Of a stretch of 64,000 bases of DNA, positions 52,583 through 61,632 are shown piece by piece. Position numbers and translations under genes: made by a program. Location of the stretch: contig NZ_JAGGPM010000013.1 of assembly GCF_018613835.1 (NCBI RefSeq), forward strand, positions 106,189 to 170,188, written 5' to 3'. The notes under the pieces were generated by a model, which saw nothing but the letters and a program-made list of their open reading frames with translations, was not told where the DNA came from and ran no database searches. The number at the start of each line of letters is the position of its first letter. Within the stretch, counting starts at the first letter, position 1. The DNA comes from Arthrobacter sp. ISL-5. GTDB lineage: Bacteria > Actinomycetota > Actinomycetes > Actinomycetales > Micrococcaceae.

Positions 52583-55168
52583 ATGCCGCTGCCGCAACCG
52601 GGGCTCCCTCTTCCCCTCGACGCCCGGACGGTTCGCGGCTGGTCCGGAATACTGCGCGGCGCCCCCGCCACGCTTTGGTTCGTCGCCATCTTCTGGACCG
52701 CCGGCGCCCTGTCCTCCAGCCTCCTGTCCGGCCCGCCCGAAGGATTGCGGCCACACGTGGCGGCCACCGTGCATTCCCTGTCCGGGCACTGGTGGGCGGT
52801 GCTGCTGTCCGGGTTCTGGGAGCGCGACCTGACCGGGTATGTGCTGGGCACCGCCCTGGTGCTTCTCGTCGGTCTACCCTTGGAGCGGAAGCTGGGAAGC
52901 CTGCGCTTCACCGCAGCGGCCGTGGGCGCACACGTTCTGGGCGTCGGCTCCACGCTCGGGTTCCTGGCAGTGGCCGGAACGCTGATGGGCAGCTGGACCC
53001 GGGACCTGAGCGGGCATTACTTCATGGGGCCCAGCGCGCTGGTCTGCGGGGCTGCCATGGCCGCCACCGCCGCCACCCCCACCCTGTGGCGGCGACGCAT
53101 CCGCGTGGTCATCGTTGCCGTGCTGATGCTGTTCGCCCTATACGCGGGCGGCTTCGAGGACCTGGTCAGGCTCGGGGCCGCTGGAGCTGGGGCACTCCTG
53201 GGCCCGGTCCTGCTGGGACGGCGGCCGCGGTTCGGCCGCCCCGCCGTTTCCCGGCACGAGGGCCGCGTCCTGGTGGCGCTGCTCGTGGTGGTGGCGGCGG
53301 TGGGCCCGGTGGTGGCGGGCCTGGCGCCGCACGCGGTGGGTCCGCTGTCCGTTCTGCGGTACTTGTTCACCAATATCCAGCCCGTAGATCCGCAGGCCCT
53401 CCAGGAGTTTTGCTCCCACCCGGCGGAGGCCAAGGACTGTGCGGCGGCCCAGCTGCAGCAGCGGGCCGGCGCCGGCGGGCTCTTCATGGCCATCCTTCCG
53501 TCGTTTCTGCTGCTCCTGCTCGCGGACGGCCTTCGCCGCGGCCGCCGGTTCGCGTGGGCTGCGGCGTTGCTGATGCAGGTGGCGCTGTCCGTGCTGGCCG
53601 CCGTCACTATCGCCGGCGTCCTGCAGCCCGCTGTTCCGGACAGCGTTCCCGACTCCGCGGCCCGGGAGGGAGTCGGCGGGATCGAGCTGTCCGGCTATTC
53701 CCACCCGCTCAGCCTGGTGCTGCCGATGCTCCTTCCGGTTTTTCTGACGGCGGTCCTGTTGCTGGGACGGACGCTGTTCCCCGTTCCTGCCCCGCGCGGG
53801 ACCTACCGGCGGCTGGCCAGGCGCGTGGTGGTTGCCTGGGTTGTTCTTGGCGTTGCGTATGTGGGCGCCGGGCTGGCCCTGTCCAGCGGCTTCACGCCCG
53901 CTCCGGGGCTGCCCGAACTGATCGCCGACGTGCCGGACAGGTTCCTTCCGCTGGGCTTCCTGGTTGACCTGTCCCCCGCGTTCTTTCCCGAAAGCACCGC
54001 AGCCGTGCTGCTGTACGAGGGCATCGGCGTCGTCTTCTGGGCCGTCACCGGCATCCTGCTGCTCCGGACCTTCCTGCGGCCGGCCCATGGCCGGCACAGT
54101 GCCGACGAGGACCGTGCCAGGGCCATCCTCAAGGCGCACGAGGGCAGCTCGCTGTCCTGGATGACAACCTGGGCCGGGAACAGCTACTGGTTCTCCGCCT
54201 CCGGGGAGAGCTTTGTCGCGTACAGGGTCATCGCCGGCATTGCGCTGGCACTCGGCGTCCCGGTGGGGCCGCGATCAGACAGGGAGTCCTCCTTCACGGA
54301 GTTCGCCGACTACTGCCGGCTCAACGGATGGACGCCCTGTTTCTACTTCGTGCCGCAGGACCTCCGCAGCCACGCCGCCTCGCTGGGCTGGGGATCGGTG
54401 CTGGTGGCCCACGAGACCGTCCTGCCCCTGCACTCACTGTCATTCCGGGGCAAGAAATTCCAGGATATCCGCACCGCGCTGAACAACGCGGCCAAGGCAG
54501 GCATCCGCGCGCAGTGGACCACCTACGCGGCCGCGCCCCGCTCCGTGCAGGCCCAGATCCAGGCCCTGTCCGAGGAATGGGTCGCGGACAAGAAGGTGCC
54601 CGAGATGGGCTTCACCCTGGGCAGCCTGGACGAGCTGGACGACCCCGAGGTCCGCTGCCTGCTCGCCGTGGACAGACACCATACGGTCCACGCGGTGGCG
54701 TCCTGGCTGCCCGTCTACCGCAACGGCCGCATCGTCGGCTGGACCCTGGACTTCATGCGGCGGCGCAGCAACGGCTTCCGCGCCAGCATCGACTTCCTCA
54801 TAGCTTCCGCGGCGCTGAGCCTCAAGGACGAAGGCTGTGAGTTCATCAGCCTCTCCGGGGCACCGCTTGCCCGCCCGCCCCGGGATTCGCTGGCCGCCCA
54901 CTCCGTGCCGGACTACGACGGCGGCCTTGACCGGCTGCTCGACCGGCTGGGGGCCACGCTGGAACCCGTCTACGGCTTCCGGTCGCTGCTGGCCTTCAAG
55001 GCCAAGTTCAAGCCGGACTACACGCCCATGTACCTGCTCTTCCCGGATGCTGCCGCGCTGCCAGCCATCGCCAATGCCATCACCCGGGCCTATCTCCCCA
55101 CCGTCAAGCTGGGCCAGGGCCTCACTCTGGCGCGCGGCCTCTTCTCCCGGCCGCGCGCGGACAGGTGA
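52583..55168 (+). CDS. MprF-like phosphatidylglycerol aminoacyltransferase with rhomboid-like N-terminus
   Basis: An 861-residue membrane protein with ribosome binding site AAAGGAG. The N-terminal six-helix part (to about residue 230) is rhomboid-like, with a GPSALVCG segment that lacks a clear catalytic GxSG. More helices follow, then a C-terminal DUF2156/GNAT-like domain (about 500-861) with EGSSLSWMTTWAGNSYWFSA and FISLSGAPLARPP. MprF enzymes add Lys or Ala from tRNA to phosphatidylglycerol and flip it, lowering sensitivity to cationic peptides. The amino acid used cannot be told. Confidence 0.82.
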   Translation: MPLPQPGLPLPLDARTVRGWSGILRGAPATLWFVAIFWTAGALSSSLLSGPPEGLRPHVAATVHSLSGHWWAVLLSGFWERDLTGYVLGTALVLLVGLPLERKLGSLRFTAAAVGAHVLGVGSTLGFLAVAGTLMGSWTRDLSGHYFMGPSALVCGAAMAATAATPTLWRRRIRVVIVAVLMLFALYAGGFEDLVRLGAAGAGALLGPVLLGRRPRFGRPAVSRHEGRVLVALLVVVAAVGPVVAGLAPHAVGPLSVLRYLFTNIQPVDPQALQEFCSHPAEAKDCAAAQLQQRAGAGGLFMAILPSFLLLLLADGLRRGRRFAWAAALLMQVALSVLAAVTIAGVLQPAVPDSVPDSAAREGVGGIELSGYSHPLSLVLPMLLPVFLTAVLLLGRTLFPVPAPRGTYRRLARRVVVAWVVLGVAYVGAGLALSSGFTPAPGLPELIADVPDRFLPLGFLVDLSPAFFPESTAAVLLYEGIGVVFWAVTGILLLRTFLRPAHGRHSADEDRARAILKAHEGSSLSWMTTWAGNSYWFSASGESFVAYRVIAGIALALGVPVGPRSDRESSFTEFADYCRLNGWTPCFYFVPQDLRSHAASLGWGSVLVAHETVLPLHSLSFRGKKFQDIRTALNNAAKAGIRAQWTTYAAAPRSVQAQIQALSEEWVADKKVPEMGFTLGSLDELDDPEVRCLLAVDRHHTVHAVASWLPVYRNGRIVGWTLDFMRRRSNGFRASIDFLIASAALSLKDEGCEFISLSGAPLARPPRDSLAAHSVPDYDGGLDRLLDRLGATLEPVYGFRSLLAFKAKFKPDYTPMYLLFPDAAALPAIANAITRAYLPTVKLGQGLTLARGLFSRPRADR

Positions 55169-55198
55169 ACCGGCCAACCAGTCACCTGTGGCGCTGCG

Positions 55199-56308
55199 TC
55201 AGGAGCCGGCGTTGTAGACGTCCGGCCCGAAGCGGTTGAGATCCGGGGCAGCAGCGTAGCCCAGGTAGGGCAGGTTGAAGGCGTCCTCGATGCTGGCCAG
55301 CAGGCTGTAATGGTTGTAGGCCCGATCAGAGGCTGAACCGGCCTTGACCAGCGGTGACAGCACGAGCGCCCCGACCAGGCCGCCGCCGGCGCCGCCCGGC
55401 AAGGAGGACTCGGCGCTTTCCTTCCCCTCAGCCTCGTCGAACGTGATGACCAGGAGCCCGTCCTGCCGGAAGGCGGCGGAGGACAGGATCTCCGGGACGT
55501 GCTGCCGGAGCCATTCGTCAGCGGAGGCAAGGCCGCCCTGGCGCCCGTCAGCGCAGGGGCTGTCGTGGCCGTCGTTGCAGAGGTTGGGGCTGATGTAGGA
55601 GAGGTTCGGCGTCGTGGCGGCCGACTTGAGGTCGGCGTCGAGGTTGCTGAAGTCCACCACGTTGCTCTGGCACTCGGATGAGGCCGTGATCGCGGTGAAG
55701 TAGACGAACGGGTTGTGACGGGTGGCGTATTGTCCGTCCGGGCCCGCGTTCTGGTTCGGGTCCCTGGCGCCCGGCTCCGGATGGCGGCACGGCGTCCCCA
55801 TGTCCTCCATGTAGCCCTTCCACGTCTTCCCGGAGGCGCTGAGCTGGCCTGCCAGCGTGGCCACGGAGTCGGGATAGACGCAGCCGCTGCCCTGCAGCTG
55901 GCCCAGGGGTGCCGTGCCCGTGGCGCTAAAAGGCGCGTACGTAGGGCAGTCGTGGCTGGTGGCGGGGTTGGGCCCCTGACCGGACAGCTGGGCGATGTAG
56001 TTGGTCAGCGATGAGTGGCCGATCGCGTAGTACTGCGTCAGGAGCTCGCCCTGGGGACGCAGCGTCCGGGACAGGTATGGGGCTTCAGACTGTTCGCCCC
56101 AGACGTCCCGGTACGACTTGTTCTCCAGATTGATCACGAAGACATGCCCCGGTTTTGCCGCCCCGGACGGGGAAGGAGACGGGCCCGGGCCGGGGCCCGG
56201 CTGGCAGGCGGCGAGCGCCGCCACCAGCGCAACGCATGCCAGGAGGATTGACGCGCGGCGCAGGTTCCCGCTTCTTCCGTTCCGTAGCCGGCTGTTGCCA
56301 GCGGTCAT
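55199..56308 (-). CDS. Secreted phosphoesterase lipoprotein (acid phosphatase/phospholipase C family)
   Basis: A 369-residue lipoprotein from ATG 56308, behind TTAGGAGGCACGATGCC. The lipobox L-A-A-C is followed by a Pro/Gly/Ser linker. The phosphoesterase domain shows VFVINLENKSYRDVWG (first metal/nucleophile region), YYAIGHSSLTNYIAQLSGQG, SYISPNLCNDGHDSPC and LLVITFDEAEG. Relatives hydrolyse phosphomonoesters or phospholipids at the cell surface. Convergent with the MprF-like gene, with 30 bp between the stops. Confidence 0.87.
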   Translation of the reverse strand: MTAGNSRLRNGRSGNLRRASILLACVALVAALAACQPGPGPGPSPSPSGAAKPGHVFVINLENKSYRDVWGEQSEAPYLSRTLRPQGELLTQYYAIGHSSLTNYIAQLSGQGPNPATSHDCPTYAPFSATGTAPLGQLQGSGCVYPDSVATLAGQLSASGKTWKGYMEDMGTPCRHPEPGARDPNQNAGPDGQYATRHNPFVYFTAITASSECQSNVVDFSNLDADLKSAATTPNLSYISPNLCNDGHDSPCADGRQGGLASADEWLRQHVPEILSSAAFRQDGLLVITFDEAEGKESAESSLPGGAGGGLVGALVLSPLVKAGSASDRAYNHYSLLASIEDAFNLPYLGYAAAPDLNRFGPDVYNAGS

Positions 56309-56496
56309 GGCATCGTGCCTCCTAAGGCAAAGCCGGGGCGCCCATCCATCCAAGGGTTCCATCGTGCCACCGTGTCCCCCGAATCCAGATGAAGGGAACC
56401 TGAGAGTTAGGTGGGAAGGGCATTTCCTTAATAGGGGTTGCCGAACTGCAGGCGATTCCCCCGGAGTCCGCGGGGGTCCGCGTGTTAAGTTGAAAT

Positions 56497-57189
56497 ATGC
56501 GGACAGACCTGTCCGCCTTTGCCGCCGGAAAGAGCCAACACGTGGAATCGCCTTCGCCAGTCCGAATACTGACCGTCTGCACGGGGAACATCTGCCGCTC
56601 CCCCGTGGCGGAACGGCTGCTGCAGGCAGGGCTGGACCAGGTGCTGCCCGGCGGCTTCGAGGTCCGCAGCGCCGGAACCCGGGCCATGGTGGGCGATCCT
56701 GTCCAGCCGCTGTCCGCGGGCATCATCCGCACGTTCGGCGGCACCGCGGACGGTTTCGCGGCGCGCCAGCTCACCGGCAAGATCCTGCGCAAGGTGGACC
56801 TGGTCCTCACCATGACCTCCGCACACCGCGGCGAGGTGCTCCAGCTGGACGCCTCGCTCCTGAAGCGGACCTTCACCATCCGCGAGTTCGCCCGGATGCT
56901 GGATGTGCTCGAGGAGCGGGAAGGCCATGCAGGCGAGGGCCAAGGAACCGAGCCTGGCCAGGCGGGCCTCCTGAACGGCGAAAAGCTCGCCGCCAACACG
57001 AAGCTGTGGCGCAAGCTCCCGGCCCGGGCCGCCTCCGTGAGGCACCTTGCCCTTGCACCGGAAGCCGCGGACAACGACGTCGTTGACCCGTACCGCCGCA
57101 GCCCCGAGTACTACCACCAGATGGAAGACGAACTGGCCCCGTCCATCATCTCCATCCTGCGCTTCGCCCGGCTGAACGCCCCCTCCTGA
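56497..57189 (+). CDS. Low-molecular-weight protein tyrosine phosphatase
   Basis: A 230-residue phosphatase: P-loop V-C-T-G-N-I-C-R-S with nucleophile Cys28 and Arg34, and the general acid Asp in DVVDPYRRSPEYYHQM near the C-terminus. It is longer than typical LMW-PTPs (about 150) owing to an insert rich in Gly/Glu around EEREGHAGEGQGTEPGQAG. Wzb-type members dephosphorylate BY-kinases, and one is encoded at 32689-34197; the link is inferred. Confidence 0.9.
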   Translation: MRTDLSAFAAGKSQHVESPSPVRILTVCTGNICRSPVAERLLQAGLDQVLPGGFEVRSAGTRAMVGDPVQPLSAGIIRTFGGTADGFAARQLTGKILRKVDLVLTMTSAHRGEVLQLDASLLKRTFTIREFARMLDVLEEREGHAGEGQGTEPGQAGLLNGEKLAANTKLWRKLPARAASVRHLALAPEAADNDVVDPYRRSPEYYHQMEDELAPSIISILRFARLNAPS

Positions 57190-57328
57190 CACGGGCCCGC
57201 GACAGTACCAAGGCAGCGTGTACGCCGCCTAAGCCTGTACCTCAGAGAACGGCGTCGTCGAGCAGCTGGAACTGGGCTTCGCCGTCGAGGGTGAATTTTT
57301 TCGGCGTTATTGCCACTTACCGTTCTGA

Positions 57329-57707
57329 CTGTGACAGGTTTGGATGGCCCCGGTAGGACGGCTATTTCTGGCCCCACTTCGTGACTCTCCGGGCACTTGT
57401 GACGGTTATATGTGGCCCCGCCTTCAACGTTGGATTCGTCACTGGATGGATGCGGCGGAAGGCTGGTCTGGATGGAGTCGAGAGTGGAGTTGTTCGCGCG
57501 GATCCGAAGGGACGCCGGGCGTGTCGCTTCGTGCGCTGGCGGCCCGGCACGGGATTCACCGAAGAACGGTGCGGCAGGCGCTTGAATCAGCTACCCCACC
57601 GGAACGCAAGCCGAGACAAGAGGTGTCCTGACGGCTGGAGCCCTTCAAGCCGGCGATTGATGCCATGTTGATCGAGGACACGATGGCGCCGCGGAAGCAG
57701 CGCCGTG
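57329..57707 (+). mobile_element. IS21-family remnant: left end and broken istA N-terminus
   Basis: From ATG 57472 one frame gives MESRVELFARIRRDA, a second gives SLRALAARHGIHRRTVRQAL and SATPPERKPRQ, and a third LEPFKPAIDAMLIED and APRKQRR. In order these form the start of an IS21 IstA transposase with two frameshifts. Upstream, three TGGCCCC-containing short repeats (57345-57415) look like the terminal repeats of such elements. The rest of istA and istB are missing; the match ends where the K+ channel remnant begins. Confidence 0.7.
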
Positions 57708-58146
57708 AAAGTAGTACGTTCCGTTGAATGACAGCAGGTCCCTGCTGACCGTGGCTACACCCCTGACGAACGATTCGAGCAGTGCAGCGGCATGTCCGGG
57801 TTCCAGCGCGGACATGCCCTGCGGGCCGGTGGCCGGTCTGAACAGGTTCAGTTCGTGGGCAAGAGCGCGGCGGCGGCTCAGGGCGGGATATGTTTGCAGA
57901 ATCCAGGAGACCGTGGCTGTGAGCAACCCGAAGCTGGTGACGGCCTGCGCTGCAGTGACGAGGCGAAGCAAGGGTGCCGCCGGAACTATTTCACCGTAGC
58001 CGACCGTGGACAGGCTGACCATCGAGATATATAGGGCTTCGGTGAGGTCCCCTCGGTGGGGGCGCTGCCATTGCGACGGGGGCTGCGACGGTGGCGGCGC
58101 GGCCGGATAACCGTCGGGACAGCAGCCACAATGCGCGCATGATCAT
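57708..58146 (-). pseudogene. Broken potassium channel gene
   Basis: The minus frame from 58022 begins MVSLSTVGYGEIVPAAPLLR: the K+ selectivity filter T-V-G-Y-G-E and the following inner helix, then a cytoplasmic tail. Upstream codons (TEALYIS) continue the pore helix, but the outer helix is gone. A likely N-terminus (MIMRALWLLSRRLSGRAATV) is in another frame from 58146. The 3' end is cut at about 57707 by the IS21 remnant, whose bases supply the last residues. A two-transmembrane channel needs both helices, so this is non-functional. Confidence 0.7.
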
Positions 58147-58387
58147 CCTGCATACAGGACCCGCACCGTGAGGATAGGGGAGTGTATGACGGTCAGCAGA
58201 ACGTCTGGGAAGTCCATGCTTCACCTTACGGTCAGGGCAGTGTCGGCACCGGTGCACCGCCCACGGGTGCGGCCTGGAGTGGAAAGCGACGACGGGCCGG
58301 CCACCGTCATCGCTGGTGGTCGTGGCCGACGACGGTCCGGTGCGGCACCAGCCACACAGCGAGCACCACTTCTCCGAGCGGTCGGCA

Positions 58388-60007
58388 TCACGCCGTGAGG
58401 TCGCGGCGCCGAAGCAGGTAGGCAGCGATCCCTGCCCCGGCGAGGGCAATAGCGGACATGGTCAGGGCAGCTGCGGGGTCGAACGGCTCGACGGGCATCG
58501 CCGCAGAGTGCCGGAACGGGCTCACATCCTGCAGCCAGGCAGGCAGGCGCAGCAGTTCACCGAACTGACCCACGACCAGGCCGCCGGCCAACATGCCCCA
58601 CGCCAAGGGAATACTCACCCTGGGCACCGCTGCGAAGAGGACCGCCGTTGCCGCGACGAACACGGCGGCGGCCGGGACGTGCGCCAACGCAGCGGCCACC
58701 AGCAGGCCCGGCGGGCCGTTCACCACGCCGGAGAGGCTAAGGCCGATGGTCGCTCCGGTCCCGGCGACGACGGCCACGACCGCCACCGAGGCCGCGGCAA
58801 GTACCAGGTTCGCGCCAAGCCACCGTGCCCGGGAGCGGGGCGTGGCCAGGAGAAGTTCGGCCCGGCCCTCGGCTTCCTCTGCGCGGAGCCGCAGCACCGC
58901 CTGGATACCGGCGGCCGCGGCCAGGACACCGGCGATGCCCAGCAGGGCGGTGGTGAACACATCGATGATCTCCGCCCGGCTGCCAGGGACGAGCCGGAGG
59001 ATCAGCCCCCGGAGCGATTCATTGCCGCCAATCACGTCACTGACCACGGGCCCGAGGCCCCCGGCGATCCCTCCCAGCAGGGCTGCGAAAAGGCACCAGC
59101 CGATCAGGGTGGGCCGCTGTTGGCGCCAAGCCAAGCCCAGGAACGAGCCACCCCCGGCGCCGGCACGCTCCCTGCCGGCACGTTCAGGCAGCAGGCTGGC
59201 GCCCAGATCCCTGCCGCTTCTGACGACCAGTACGGTAACGGCCAGGGCGGCGGCCGCCGCCGTCAGGACCAGCAGCGGCGCGGGATCGGCGGTCGAGAAG
59301 GGGCGGGAGCGTTGGCCCCACCCGATGGGCGAGAGCAGCGAAACCCATCCGCTGGTGACCTGGGTCAGATCGGCGCTCGGGGTGCCGAACGCATCGCCGA
59401 TACCGCGAAGGAAATATGCTGCACCGACCAGACCCGCGGCCGCGCCGTTGGCGGCCCGCCCGGAGGGCATGACCTGTGCGATGGCCGCGGAGACGGCCAC
59501 GAAAAAGGCCCCGACAGCGCCGACGGCGGCCCCGGTTGTGACTGCCCCGGGTCCGGGCAGCCCGGCGGCGGCGAAACCGGCGGCCACGCACAGAGCCAGC
59601 ACCAGATTCGCGGCTGCCCCCAGCATCAGGGTTGCTGTCAGTGACGCGGCCCGCGGGATCGGCACGGAGCCGATGAGCTCCGCGCGTCCGAGCTCTTCAT
59701 CGGTACGGGTATGCCGGATGACCAGAAACGTGCTCATCAGTCCTGCGAGCACAGCGGTGAAGGCATAGCCCTGGAAGAACACCACCGCTCCGATACTGGT
59801 CCCGTCGGGCAGGCCGCGGACGAACAGGAACGCCGGGCTCACCGCCGCCACATTGATGATCGCCGCCCTGTCGGCCTCGTCCGCGAATTCCGTGGCCACC
59901 GCACCTGCCACGGCGAATCCCAGAAGGGCGATGCCCATGATCCAGACGGGCAGGACTATCCGGTCTCTGCGTGCCTGGGCCAGCACCAGGCCCATGATGC
60001 CGGACAT
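58388..60007 (-). CDS. ABC-2-type exporter permease
   Basis: A 539-residue membrane protein with about 12 transmembrane helices in two similar halves. The first half has GLMSTFLVIRHTRTDEELGR and the second RAEEAEGRAELLLATPRSRA; both are the E-G-R-E/A-E-L motif of exporters annotated for polyketide antibiotics (TetR-ABC-2 type). Its ATG overlaps the ATPase stop by one base (TGATG), so the pair is coupled. Confidence 0.85.
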   Translation of the reverse strand: MSGIMGLVLAQARRDRIVLPVWIMGIALLGFAVAGAVATEFADEADRAAIINVAAVSPAFLFVRGLPDGTSIGAVVFFQGYAFTAVLAGLMSTFLVIRHTRTDEELGRAELIGSVPIPRAASLTATLMLGAAANLVLALCVAAGFAAAGLPGPGAVTTGAAVGAVGAFFVAVSAAIAQVMPSGRAANGAAAGLVGAAYFLRGIGDAFGTPSADLTQVTSGWVSLLSPIGWGQRSRPFSTADPAPLLVLTAAAAALAVTVLVVRSGRDLGASLLPERAGRERAGAGGGSFLGLAWRQQRPTLIGWCLFAALLGGIAGGLGPVVSDVIGGNESLRGLILRLVPGSRAEIIDVFTTALLGIAGVLAAAAGIQAVLRLRAEEAEGRAELLLATPRSRARWLGANLVLAAASVAVVAVVAGTGATIGLSLSGVVNGPPGLLVAAALAHVPAAAVFVAATAVLFAAVPRVSIPLAWGMLAGGLVVGQFGELLRLPAWLQDVSPFRHSAAMPVEPFDPAAALTMSAIALAGAGIAAYLLRRRDLTA

Positions 60008-60915
60008 CAGAGCACCTGGCCGGTGGAGTCGCTGTAATGGCTCAGGAACAGGGACTCCAACGATGGCGGGGAAACGCTCAGACCGCTGATCCCGGCCGCC
60101 GCGACCGCTTCCAACACAGGTGCGAGGTCGGCTGCGTCCACGTCAAACTCGGCAACGTCCCCGTCGATCACGACGCCCTGCACCCGGGGCAGGGCTGCCA
60201 GCAGGCCAGCATCGGCCCCCTCGATGCGGAAGTGGGTGAGTTTCAGATGCCTCAGCTCAGCCAGGGTCCCCGATTCCACGGCCCTGCCGGAACGGATGAT
60301 CGTCACCCGGCCGCAGAGCTGCTCGACTTCGCTGAGGATATGGCTGGAGAGCAGAACCGTGGCACCGTCAGCGCTGACGCGCTGGACCTGGCGGCGGAAC
60401 ACCGAATCCATCACCGGGTCCAGGCCCGCACTGGGCTCATCGAGCAGATAGAGCCGGGCCGGGCGGGCGAACGCTGCGATGAGTGCCACCTTCTGCCGGT
60501 TGCCTTTCGAATACGTCCGGGCCTTGCGCCGCGGATCAAACTCAAACTCATCGATCAGTTCCCGGCGCAGCCGCTCCTCGGAGCCGCCGCGCAGTCCGGT
60601 GAGCAGGTCAATGACTTCCCCGCCGGACAGGTTCGGCCATAAGCTCACATCCCCGGGAACATAGGCGATGTCCCGGTGGGCGCGGACCGGGTCCCGCCAG
60701 GGATCCAGCCCGAACACGCGCGCCGTTCCCGAGATCGGGCGGATAAGGCCGAGGAGCACCCGCAAGGTTGTTGATTTGCCGGCCCCGTTGGGGCCAAGGA
60801 AACCGTGGACCTCGCCCGGGCCGACGCGCAGATCAAGGCCGTCCAGGGCGCGGGTCCTGCCGAAAGTCTTCACGAGCCGTGTGGCGTCAACGACCGGATC
60901 TGCTGCTGATGTCAT
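60007..60915 (-). CDS. ABC-2 exporter ATP-binding protein
   Basis: A 302-residue ATPase from ATG 60915 (MTSAADPVVDATRLVKTFGR); a start at 60981 is possible. Walker A is GPNGAGKST, Q-loop YVPGD, Walker B LYLLDEPSAGLDP and switch LLSSHILSEVEQL. Relatives drive drug or antibiotic export. The signature region reads YSKGNRQKVALI, the usual S-x-G-x-x-Q/R variant of this subfamily. Confidence 0.9.
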   Translation of the reverse strand: MTSAADPVVDATRLVKTFGRTRALDGLDLRVGPGEVHGFLGPNGAGKSTTLRVLLGLIRPISGTARVFGLDPWRDPVRAHRDIAYVPGDVSLWPNLSGGEVIDLLTGLRGGSEERLRRELIDEFEFDPRRKARTYSKGNRQKVALIAAFARPARLYLLDEPSAGLDPVMDSVFRRQVQRVSADGATVLLSSHILSEVEQLCGRVTIIRSGRAVESGTLAELRHLKLTHFRIEGADAGLLAALPRVQGVVIDGDVAEFDVDAADLAPVLEAVAAAGISGLSVSPPSLESLFLSHYSDSTGQVL

Positions 60916-61074
60916 GGTGGGTCTCGTTCCCTCGGTCCAGCGACAACGACCGAGGCGGCTGCCACGGCGTTCCGCGGGCACGCTACCCCGCGGGCCGACC
61001 AGGCTTCCCGGCTCTCCGATCCACAGCCTACGTCCGGTCCAACCCGCCTGGGAAGAGCCACCGGCAACCGCCCG

Positions 61075-61458
61075 TCAGGGCTGTGCGCTGAGCCTCTGGA
61101 TGAACTCGTCCGCTTGGGCCAGGTTGCGGGCCATCTTGGCCCGTTGATGGACCGCTTTCTCCAGGATCTCGGAGAGTCTGGCGGGCGCTTCTTCCCTGGT
61201 GCCGCTGGCCTCGCTTGAGGCCAGGATGCCGAGGATTTCGGCCATTTCCTCCAGCGAAAACCCCAGCGGCTTCATCTGCTTAATGACCATGAGGCGTGCG
61301 AAGTCATCCTCCGTATAGACGCGGAAGCCCCCGTCGGTCCGCGCTGTGGCGGGCAACAGGCCGACGTCGTCGTAATGGCGGATGGTCCTCAGGGAAAGGC
61401 CCATCCGTTCTGCCAGTTCACCGATATGCATCGTGCTGGTGCTCGTCTTTGCTGTCAT
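61075..61458 (-). CDS. MerR-family transcriptional regulator
   Basis: A 127-residue regulator: winged helix MHIGELAERMGLSLRTIRHY, DDVGLLPATARTDGGFRVYT and a C-terminal coiled-coil dimer helix. There is no large ligand domain, so a small effector or none. It lies upstream of the exporter genes on the same strand (160-bp gap) and is the obvious candidate to regulate them. It could also control the divergent SulP gene 175 bp away. Confidence 0.88.
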   Translation of the reverse strand: MTAKTSTSTMHIGELAERMGLSLRTIRHYDDVGLLPATARTDGGFRVYTEDDFARLMVIKQMKPLGFSLEEMAEILGILASSEASGTREEAPARLSEILEKAVHQRAKMARNLAQADEFIQRLSAQP

Positions 61459-61632
61459 CAGGGGCCTCCATCCTGTTCCGATTCAGACTCTACCATCACG
61501 TTAGGGTAGAGTTCGTGGTGAGTAGCCCCTCAAGGGCAGTTCCCTTCTTCCCGGCGCGCTGCTGCGCCCCTTCATTCTTCGAAAAAGCGAAGCCGCTGCC
61601 GTGCGCCTTCCTGACCATGAACGGAGCCAGCA

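Noticed and set aside
52480..53967. 495-codon Arg-rich plus-strand ORF
   Set aside because: Out-of-frame shadow of the MprF-like gene, whose frame carries the transmembrane helices and DUF2156 domain.
58316..59644. 442-codon Gln/Gly/Arg-rich plus-strand ORF
   Set aside because: Antisense to the ABC-2 permease, which has clear membrane topology and operon coupling.
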